Assembly: GCA_003649445.1 (NCBI GenBank)
Contig: QMRV01000146.1
Location: 1-5,047 of the forward strand
Reading direction: 5' to 3'
Source of the DNA: Thermoprotei archaeon
GTDB taxonomy: Archaea; Thermoproteota; Thermoprotei; Thermofilales; B15-G2
Length of the DNA: 5,047 nt
Shown here: piece after piece, positions 1-4,410 of the stretch
Layout: each line of letters opens with the position of its first letter
Position numbering within the stretch: the first letter of the stretch is position 1
Translations under genes and position numbers: made by a program
The notes under the pieces: model-generated
What the model saw: the letters and a program-made list of their open reading frames with translations, nothing else
What the model was told of the DNA's origin: nothing
The model's database searches: none

Positions 1-211
1 CCAAATCTCCTAGTGAAACAAATCTATCTACTCTACCCTCCAAATAGTCTCTTAAAGCCTCCTCAACTTCCTCCCTAAGCTCTTCCCTCTCATAAGCCAT
101 AAGAGCTAAAGCCCTAGCAATATTGCGAGTAAGCTTCTCAAGCCTAGCAACACGCTTCTCAAGCTCCCTAACCTTAACAACCACCAAAACACCACCAAAC
201 CAACCTAACAT
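1..211 (-). CDS. Coiled-coil protein, N-terminal part (3' end outside window)
   Basis: An open frame runs on the minus strand from ATG at 211 to the window edge, giving about 70 residues without a stop. It begins with a short hydrophobic stretch (MLGWFGGVLVVV), followed by a charged helical region rich in Glu, Arg and Leu with heptad-like spacing (RELEKRVARLEKL, then EREELREEVEEALRDYL), so an alpha-helical coiled coil is likely. The start is uncertain. ATG 211 would suit a leaderless transcript from the TATA-like box at 224-239. GTG at 184 or TTG at 187 would remove the odd hydrophobic prefix and has a weak GGTGG purine stretch upstream. The codon pattern (GTT, CTT, GAG, AGG) looks genuinely coding. 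Coiled-coil N-termini of this kind are found in several archaeal families, but I do not recognise the family and assign no function. The IS607 element ends about 55 bp upstream of the ATG, so the insertion sits just behind its promoter. Confidence 0.6.
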   Translation of the reverse strand, partial: MLGWFGGVLVVVKVRELEKRVARLEKLTRNIARALALMAYEREELREEVEEALRDYLEGRVDRFVSLGDL

Positions 212-223
212 ATGCAGCAACAC

Positions 224-239
224 ACTATTAAACTTAAAC
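224..239 (-). promoter_or_regulatory. Putative TATA-box promoter of the coiled-coil gene
   Basis: Read on the minus strand, the stretch GTTTAAGTTTAATAG holds two overlapping TATA-like boxes centred about 18-24 bp before the ATG at 211. Archaeal transcription usually starts about 25 bp after the box. The upstream box therefore fits a leaderless ATG 211, and the downstream one fits a short leader before GTG 184. It lies only about 28 bp outside the presumed transposon end, so the insertion left the core promoter intact but replaced everything further upstream. Confidence 0.35.
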
Positions 240-266
240 ACCAGCTAACCCTAGCAAAACAACAAC

Positions 267-400
267 GGGGTCAGGGGTTTATGATATTTTATGATTTTTG
301 TTTAGTTCTCCCTTCCCCCAGCATAGGGTTTGGGGTGTCATCACCCTTTGGGGGCTTTCGGGGAGACCCCTTATTCCCCACATCTGAAGGTATTTCATAG
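267..400 (-). ncRNA. Candidate omegaRNA/reRNA scaffold overlapping the 3' end of tnpB
   Basis: TnpB proteins use a guide RNA made from the transposon end that overlaps the 3' part of tnpB. Here the last ~100 bp of tnpB change sharply in composition: roughly 61% G+C over 310-381 in an element that is otherwise AT-rich. Several possible stems are visible. GGGG/CCCC with a 3-nt loop lies at 360-370. GGGTG/CACCC with a 4-nt loop lies at 333-346. A TGGGGG/CCCCCA stem pairs 315-320 with 349-354 and encloses the second hairpin. The protein encoded here (GLPESPQRVMTPQTLCWGKG) looks like the low-complexity tail typical of archaeal TnpBs, so selection is plausibly on the RNA. A guide would follow the element end, below about 267. 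The exact 5' and 3' ends cannot be seen and expression is inferred. Confidence 0.5.
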
Positions 401-1517
401 CTATATTCCATACTGCTACAAACTGTCTATCTGCTTTAAAACCGCATCTAGGACATGTAAGTACCTGCCCTATTCGGGTCTTTACCTTAAACCCACATTT
501 AGGACAGGTACGAGAAGTATAATGTGGTTTAACATAGTATGCTTGACATCCATTCCATAAAGCCTTGTATTCTATCATTTTCTGTATTTTCCTATAATCA
601 TGCTTAGCATTAACCCTATTAACACGCCTAGACCTTGTAGAAGCTATCCTATCTTTTATGTAAGTTAAATCCTCAAATACATGGTCGTATTCATTAAATT
701 CCCTTACAATAAATGATGTGAGCTTATGTAGGTAATCATTAACTCTATTACTTTCTCTCCTACTATACTTTCTAAGAAGTCTTCTCATTAACCTCTGCTT
801 TCTATGTAACTTCTTTTGTATTTTTCTACGCTTTATCTCATAAACTCTATGCACATGGTGTAGATAGCTTATATCATACCTAATCCACTCAGCAGTATTA
901 TTCTCTAAATCCACTTTTAATCCATCAAGTGTTCTAAGATTAACATCCCATGCAATAAAACCTCTAACCTTTCTTCTCGTAAAATTCTTTCTAATCGTTA
1001 TTACCACTTCATTGTCCTTAAGAATTAATTCACCAATATCGCTTTTACATGGATTCTTGCTCAAATCCCTTGATATTATATCAATTATTGGTGATAGGTC
1101 TATCACTAAATATTCTTCATAAGGCTTAATAGTTATTTTAATGACTCCTTCGTTATATGTAAACAATGTATTTTTTATTCTAACAAATCTCCTCTTAATA
1201 ACTGGTGTTCTCTTCTCAGCTTTTCCCTTAATGTACCTTTTCCTCCAGGACTTCATTATTGAGTAAGCTTGTTTAATAGCAGAATCAACATAGTGAGAGG
1301 CATAGCACCATTTAGACTTTAACTCACTTCTTAATTTTCTTTTGAAACCCCTAGTACTTGGTAATATCGGTTTATCATTCTTCCATGAGATGTTATTCCA
1401 TATAATCCATATAGCATATCTTAATATGTTTAGGTAATCGGTAATAAACTGGGATACATCATGGATATGTTTAAGTCTGTAAGCTTTAACAATCCTCAAT
1501 GAGTTTTCTTGCACCAT
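279..1517 (-). CDS. tnpB: IS607-type TnpB, RuvC-like RNA-guided nuclease with one catalytic acid replaced
   Basis: This 412-residue protein has the usual TnpB length. The N-terminal half (about 1-180) is basic and corresponds to the WED/REC-type region that holds RNA and DNA. RuvC-I is seen at 187-192 (FIAWDVN, D191), RuvC-II at 280-284 (VFEDL, E282), and a zinc finger at C338, C341, C355 and C358 (TCPKCG, then TCPRCG). The RuvC-III block normally reads DRDxNAAxNI. Here it is DRQFVAVWNI at 363-372, so the catalytic second Asp is Gln (Q365, codon CAG at 423-425) and the usual Asn is Val. The E282-to-Q365 spacing of 83 residues equals E278-D361 in ISDra2 TnpB (numbers from memory), which supports the alignment. 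The start overlaps the tnpA end by 32 bp, suggesting coupled expression. Family proteins cleave DNA next to a TAM under omegaRNA guidance and help retain the transposon. This copy is predicted to bind but not cut, or to use a rearranged site. Confidence 0.92.
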   Translation of the reverse strand: MVQENSLRIVKAYRLKHIHDVSQFITDYLNILRYAIWIIWNNISWKNDKPILPSTRGFKRKLRSELKSKWCYASHYVDSAIKQAYSIMKSWRKRYIKGKAEKRTPVIKRRFVRIKNTLFTYNEGVIKITIKPYEEYLVIDLSPIIDIISRDLSKNPCKSDIGELILKDNEVVITIRKNFTRRKVRGFIAWDVNLRTLDGLKVDLENNTAEWIRYDISYLHHVHRVYEIKRRKIQKKLHRKQRLMRRLLRKYSRRESNRVNDYLHKLTSFIVREFNEYDHVFEDLTYIKDRIASTRSRRVNRVNAKHDYRKIQKMIEYKALWNGCQAYYVKPHYTSRTCPKCGFKVKTRIGQVLTCPRCGFKADRQFVAVWNIAMKYLQMWGIRGLPESPQRVMTPQTLCWGKGELNKNHKIS

Positions 1518-2094
1518 CTATCACCTTCCTATATTTATGACTTCTCTTTCCATAGAGTTTTCCAGCAAAGTGAGAGATTATTGTTATTAAGTCCTCAACT
1601 AGTTCTTGATAGAAGTCTTTAGGTTCTTCACCATTTACAACTTCGATTCTGACACCATAACCAGAAGCTAGTTTTTCAAGTATCTTATATCCGAATCTTG
1701 TTAATCTATCTTTATATGCTACTAGTATTACTGATACCTTCTTGGAAATTATCATATCTAGTAATTTGTTAAAGTTCTTTCTATCCTCATTTAATCCACT
1801 ACCAATATCCGTTAAAACCTCAATATCACCATATCCCCTCTCCTTAGCATATCTTCTTATCACCTCTACCTGTCTCTCTAGGTCATCTTTTTGGGTTCTT
1901 GAAGAAACTCTAGCATAACCAATGATAGCTTTCTTTGCCTCGCCGATAATCTTCATTACATCTTTAAGTCTATATCTAGGAGTTCCCTTGGGAGTATATA
2001 CTGGCTTGATCTTTCCCTCCTTCACCCATTTCCTCAATGTATTAGGATGAATTCCTAGTAGTTCGCAAACCTCTTTAGGACGTAGAAGCTTCAT
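1486..2094 (-). CDS. tnpA: IS607-family serine recombinase TnpA
   Basis: This transposase of about 202 residues moves the element by serine-recombinase chemistry. Numbering from the upstream GTG (2103), residues 4-50 form a MerR-like helix-turn-helix (LLRPKEVCELLGIHPNTLRKW) followed by the wing KPVYTPKGTPRYR. Residues 59 onward are the catalytic domain. It contains IGYARVSSRTQ, with Arg65 and the likely nucleophile Ser67, then DLERQ, the GSGLNEDRKNFNKLLDMI segment and the conserved KDRLTRFGY. A C-terminal helix (VEDLITIISHFAGKLYGKRSHKY) matches the E-helix used in assembling the synaptic complex. ATG 2094 is preferred because family members usually begin a few residues before LRPxEVC. GTG 2103, nine bases upstream in frame, is also possible and promoter position does not separate them. 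Nothing is missing, so the protein should be functional. Its last 32 bp overlap tnpB. Confidence 0.93.
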   Translation of the reverse strand: MKLLRPKEVCELLGIHPNTLRKWVKEGKIKPVYTPKGTPRYRLKDVMKIIGEAKKAIIGYARVSSRTQKDDLERQVEVIRRYAKERGYGDIEVLTDIGSGLNEDRKNFNKLLDMIISKKVSVILVAYKDRLTRFGYKILEKLASGYGVRIEVVNGEEPKDFYQELVEDLITIISHFAGKLYGKRSHKYRKVIDGARKLIEDC

Positions 2095-2105
2095 CTCTAA
2101 CACTA

Positions 2106-2140
2106 TATAACAAATATAATAAATTGTTATAAAAAGTTAT
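2106..2140 (-). promoter_or_regulatory. tnpA promoter with 8-bp inverted repeat and helical-phase direct repeat
   Basis: Upstream of tnpA the sequence contains TATAACAA (2106-2113) and its inverted copy TTGTTATA (2124-2131) separated by 10 bp. GTTAT also recurs at 2126-2130 and 2136-2140, 10 bp apart, about one helical turn. The same segment holds two TATA-like boxes on the minus strand, TTTTTATA (centre near 2130) and TTTATTATA (centre near 2120). They are placed about 25 bp before GTG 2103 and ATG 2094 respectively. TnpA of this family carries a MerR-type head that binds short repeats near the element ends. These repeats are therefore candidate TnpA sites that could both mark the end for recombination and let TnpA repress its own promoter. 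The repeats are seen; the binding is inferred. Confidence 0.45.
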
Positions 2141-2206
2141 CGTTTTAATGAACAGTCATCTAGACAATATAGGAAATCATAATTATGTCAAACAGGCTTT
2201 AGTATT

Positions 2207-2302
2207 CTAATATTTTAACTCTTCACCTAGAATCCTTAGCAAAGCCATATATGCAGCAAGAAAACACCCAACATCGGACAAAACCAAACCTACCAAATAC
2301 AA
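2207..2302 (-). pseudogene. Possible gene remnant or very short ORF
   Basis: A minus-strand frame is open from just after a TGA at 2312-2314 to a TAG at 2207-2209. It encodes about 32 residues from a TTG at 2302, ending in FLAAYMALLRILGEELKY. The codons (GGT, TTG, GTT, GCT, AGG, GAG) and the hydrophobic then amphipathic character look coding-like. There is no ATG or GTG start for the whole stretch, and no ribosome-binding site. It may be the end of a gene eroded upstream or a chance frame. Function unknown. Confidence 0.2.
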
Positions 2303-2480
2303 ACCTACACATCAAAGAAAAACGTTAATCCTATAAGTGAGCTTTAAAAGAGAAATTCTTACGTTGCATACATTTAATCATGTAATCGCAACCTCTTAAT
2401 AGCGAATGTACTTCTCACATGTAAAGATGTTTTGCCTTAATTTGATCGTGCATAATATTCAATGACGTATTAGCAGAAAC

Positions 2481-2526
2481 TAATATTAACCACAAGAACC
2501 CCTTTTAATACCATAAGGATGTGGAG
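2481..2526 (+). promoter_or_regulatory. Promoter and ribosome-binding region of the beta-propeller gene
   Basis: Two TATA-like boxes precede the ATG at 2530: TAATATTA at 2481-2488 and TTTTAATA at 2503-2510. The first would start a transcript near 2512 with a leader of about 18 bases that includes GTGGAG at 2521-2526, a Shine-Dalgarno-like GGAG three bases before the ATG. The second would give an essentially leaderless message. The sequence alone does not decide between them. Confidence 0.35.
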
Positions 2527-2529
2527 TAG

Positions 2530-4035
2530 ATGAACTCTATCCGCATCTCTGTTTGCTACACAGTGCTGGTGATGTTGTTCGTCCTTCTGCTGATTAACAC
2601 CGTCTATGCTGAGAACTCTACGCCACAGTACCATTGGTTTGCATCAATAAATGTTGGCTCCACATACTATCAGATGAGCGCTGAAGACGCCGTCTCCGAT
2701 GGACAAGGCTTTCTCTACGTAGTAGGGGGAACTAGACCTCACGGCGGAACATATGACGTATTTGTTGCTAAAATCAATTTAAGCAACGGCAGTATTGCTT
2801 GGGTAAAGAGCATTGGAGGAGGCAACGACGACTACGGGGAGGACATAGTACTTTACGGTGGTAGCTTTCTCTACATAACGGGTTATACAAGCTCATATGG
2901 GGCTGGTGACTACGACATATTTTTAGCGAAACTAAATATTGTTGATGGTTCTTTGGAGTGGTTATTAACAATAGGAACGTCGAATAGGGAGAAAGCCTAT
3001 GCTTTAACGCTTGGAGATGATAGGAGCGTATACGTTACAGGTAAATGTGAAGGTTATGACACTACTCTCTGTGTAATAAAAATAAACCCGGAAAGCAAGT
3101 CTGTAGAGTGGTTTAGGCTTTATGGAGGTTCCAACTACGATGCAGGATACGATATAGTGTACAGTAACGGGGTAGTTTATGTTGCAGGGACAACGATAGC
3201 AACAGAATATAAAAAATACTACGACGTATACGTGTTAGCTATTAACTCAAGCAATGGGGAACTTCTCTGGAGCATGGCCTTCGGAACACCAGGAACAGAG
3301 GATACTCCTGATGATGGGCAAGCAATTAAAGTAGTAAATAACTCCTTATATGTTGCAGGAAGTTATGGTGGAGGAAAATTCTTCCTAGCTGAAATTAATA
3401 GGTCATCGCAGGAGTTTATATGGGCAAGAACGTATGGTATGGATACCTATGGGGAGATGGACTTAGAATATATTGAAGGTGGAGGATTAGTTTTAGGAGG
3501 TTCAACCGCAAGTTTCGGAGCTGGAAGCGCGGATATGGTGGTTGCTAATTTATATTCGGAAGATGGTTCTATTAAGTGGGTTAGAACCTTAGGTGGAGGC
3601 AAAATAGATAGATGCAACGGATTAACTGTGTCACCTAAAGGATACATTTACGCAGTAGGGCAGACGTCTAACTTTACCGAGATAGAATACGGCTTCAACA
3701 TCGTTGTAGCACTGGTTTCAGAAACCATAGAAGATACGTTAACATGGCTTAATTCAACCGAGTGGAGCCAAGTCCAGATAACAGCACCTACCATTACCGT
3801 TACAAGCATAGTTCCCGAAACCCATGAACACCATAACAACGTAAACACCGTTGACCCTACAGTTTCCGAGCAAACCATATCGGCAAACACTATAAGTAGA
3901 AACTTCTACATAGCCACAGACAATAACCCACCAACCCCTATACCTGAACCATGGACTATCGCATTAGTAGTAACGCTATCAATAGTACTACTTATCAACT
4001 ACAGTAAACTTCGAGAAACAAAGAAACTCTCATAG
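2530..4035 (+). CDS. Secreted, membrane-anchored seven-bladed beta-propeller (SBBP-like) surface protein
   Basis: This 501-residue protein has a Sec-type signal peptide (residues 1-27, hydrophobic 8-22, likely cleavage at VYA|EN). Seven repeats of about 52 residues follow, each marked by a Trp at the start of a strand: W36, W91, W144, W194, W247, W298 and W350. They share the pattern W-x-x-x-x-GG-x-x-D, a Gly-rich turn, then YVxG and (D)xFxAKIN. This resembles SBBP/PQQ-like propeller repeats. The last blade would close with strands from residues 371-396. A Thr-rich stalk (about 400-470) leads to PIPEPW (470-475), a membrane helix (475-491) and a basic tail (KLRETKK). Eight N-glycosylation sequons (N29, N83, N86, N239, N270, N290, N381, N408) suit an extracellular face. 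It should stand on the outside of the cell membrane, perhaps under or within the S-layer. Ligand and role are unknown. It is a single-gene unit, convergent with the downstream phosphoesterase. Confidence 0.88.
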   Translation: MNSIRISVCYTVLVMLFVLLLINTVYAENSTPQYHWFASINVGSTYYQMSAEDAVSDGQGFLYVVGGTRPHGGTYDVFVAKINLSNGSIAWVKSIGGGNDDYGEDIVLYGGSFLYITGYTSSYGAGDYDIFLAKLNIVDGSLEWLLTIGTSNREKAYALTLGDDRSVYVTGKCEGYDTTLCVIKINPESKSVEWFRLYGGSNYDAGYDIVYSNGVVYVAGTTIATEYKKYYDVYVLAINSSNGELLWSMAFGTPGTEDTPDDGQAIKVVNNSLYVAGSYGGGKFFLAEINRSSQEFIWARTYGMDTYGEMDLEYIEGGGLVLGGSTASFGAGSADMVVANLYSEDGSIKWVRTLGGGKIDRCNGLTVSPKGYIYAVGQTSNFTEIEYGFNIVVALVSETIEDTLTWLNSTEWSQVQITAPTITVTSIVPETHEHHNNVNTVDPTVSEQTISANTISRNFYIATDNNPPTPIPEPWTIALVVTLSIVLLINYSKLRETKKLS

Positions 4036-4061
4036 GTTAACATTATACCCTCAAATATAGC

Positions 4062-4080
4062 CTTTACTTTAATTTTTTAT
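4062..4080 (+). terminator. T-run terminator after the beta-propeller gene
   Basis: About 27 bp after the stop codon the plus strand reads CTTTACTTTAATTTTTTAT, with six consecutive T at 4073-4078. Intrinsic termination in archaea depends on such T-runs and does not need a hairpin, and none is obvious just upstream. Confidence 0.5.
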
Positions 4081-4093
4081 AATGTTGAGTCTA

Positions 4094-4107
4094 GAATCTA
4101 TAGATTC
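4094..4107. repeat. Perfect 14-bp palindrome
   Basis: GAATCTATAGATTC is self-complementary over its full length and lies about 15 bp beyond the T-run terminator, between convergent genes. It could be a dimeric-regulator site for the small, possibly decayed genes downstream, or a minor part of transcript-end structure. No second copy is seen in the window. Confidence 0.4.
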
Positions 4108-4155
4108 AGAAAGAGTAGCGAAAACGGGAGCTAAGCATAGAAGGAGACAAATAAT

Positions 4156-4188
4156 GGGAAATGGAGCTCGAAAAAGATAATCTTTCCC
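4156..4188. repeat. Imperfect stem: GGGAAA/TTTCCC arms
   Basis: GGGAAA at 4156-4161 can pair with TTTCCC at 4183-4188. An inner AAAGAT-A-ATCTTT palindrome lies at 4173-4185, so the two pairings compete. On the minus strand the adjacent A-run reads as five T at 4171-4175. It might contribute to transcript ending for the phosphoesterase gene, but it is more than 200 bp past that stop codon. It also overlaps the doubtful small reading frame. Confidence 0.25.
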
Positions 4189-4251
4189 TTATTAAAATGT
4201 GATTCACCAGAGTTAAGAGGTATGCTTAAAAGAAACCTGAATAAAATCTAA
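4161..4251 (+). pseudogene. Possible remnant of a small charged protein, frameshifted in an A-run
   Basis: From ATG 4161 the frame reads MELEKDNLSLIK and then stops (ATG TGA). If one A of the AAAA run at 4194-4197 is skipped, the frame continues CDSPELRGMLKRNLNKI to TAA at 4249-4251, giving about 29 residues rich in Lys, Glu and Leu. The stop falls 13 bp before the ATG of the next candidate relic. No homologue is recognised, and a frame this short could be open by chance. Confidence 0.18.
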
Positions 4252-4264
4252 GCAATGATAAAAC

Positions 4265-4410
4265 ATGGAAACTACAGTTGAAGATGTAATAGCCGTTTTT
4301 CCATAGCACTAGCAATGCTTTTCATCACAGTTACCACGTAAGGGTTCCTAGAGCTCGTTAAAACGTGCCTCCCAGGAGGAAAGAAAGTAGAGGCAAAGAA
4401 AACTAAGATC
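4265..4410 (+). pseudogene. Decayed small single-pass membrane protein gene
   Basis: ATG 4265 opens METTVEDVIAVF and then meets TAG at 4304-4306. Reading the T-run (4296-4300) as one base longer moves to a frame giving SIALAMLFITVTT. A TAA follows at 4339-4341 where Tyr would fit, then GFLELVKTCLPGGKKVEAKK to about 4401. Put together, these pieces form a coherent small protein of about 50 residues: short acidic N-terminus, a hydrophobic helix of about 17 residues and a Lys-rich tail, as in many crenarchaeal single-pass proteins. Two lesions (a one-base deletion and a nonsense codon) argue for a pseudogene. A homopolymer sequencing error would explain only the first. The 3' end is uncertain because the frame continues antisense into the phosphoesterase gene. 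No family is recognised. Confidence 0.38.
4375..4408 (-). terminator. Pyrimidine-rich tract after the phosphoesterase gene
   Basis: Directly after the phosphoesterase stop, the minus strand is strongly pyrimidine-rich with repeated short T-runs (AGTTTTCTTTG, ACTTTCTTTCC). Such tracts can end archaeal transcription. The individual runs are only three or four T, so this is a weak call. Confidence 0.3.

Larger units (their letters stand above)
267..2173 (-). mobile_element. IS607-family insertion sequence (tnpA-tnpB, autonomous layout)
   Basis: A serine-recombinase tnpA followed by an overlapping tnpB in the same direction defines an IS607-type element of about 1.9 kb. These elements have no conventional inverted terminal repeats and normally make no target duplication, so the ends are estimates. 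The tnpB-side end is placed at CCCCTGACCCC (267-277), directly after the tnpB stop, where the GC-rich 3' structure ends. The tnpA-side end is less certain. A GG dinucleotide (the crossover core known for the family) at 2172-2173 is one candidate and GG at 2195-2196 another. The element lies between a very short minus-strand frame (2207-2302) and the coiled-coil gene (1-211), all in the same direction. TnpA looks complete. TnpB is full length but lacks one catalytic acidic residue. Confidence 0.75.
2132..2529. other. Gene-poor stretch: outer transposon end, relic frame and divergent promoters
   Basis: No convincing gene is present. From 2132 to about 2173-2196 it is probably the tnpA-side end of the IS607 element. 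From 2207 to 2302 there is a very short minus-strand frame with coding-like codons. A TATA-like CTTTAAAAG at 2342-2350 could serve the minus strand. The remainder to 2480 is AT-rich with no long repeat, tRNA or conserved motif that I can see. The last ~50 bp hold the promoter region of the beta-propeller gene. Confidence 0.5.

Noticed and set aside
212..400. Plus-strand open frame of 62 codons overlapping the tnpB 3' end
   Set aside because: It runs antisense to the tnpB 3' end and the reRNA-like region, and its residues look like a shadow of GC-rich structured sequence. There is no start signal.
330..560. Plus-strand open frame of 76 codons
   Set aside because: Antisense to the tnpB zinc-finger and RuvC-III region, with no protein-like pattern.
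267..2173. IS200/IS605-type element with hairpin ends
   Set aside because: The transposase is a serine recombinase with a MerR-like head rather than a Y1 HUH enzyme, so it is IS607 type.
2406..2465. Plus-strand 19-codon frame starting at ATG 2406
   Set aside because: Too short, no ribosome-binding site and no coding-like codon bias.
2774..2971. Minus-strand open frame of 65 codons inside the propeller gene
   Set aside because: Antisense shadow of the repeat-coding sequence, with Cys/Arg-rich unnatural composition.
3447..3890. Two minus-strand open frames (3447-3647 and 3648-3890)
   Set aside because: Both lie opposite a strongly supported plus-strand gene and show no start signal or recognisable domain.
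4296..4306. Programmed -1 frameshift at the T-run instead of a pseudogene
   Set aside because: The heptamer does not fit the usual slippery pattern, and the shifted frame still meets a TAA at 4339, so programmed shifting would not yield the full protein.
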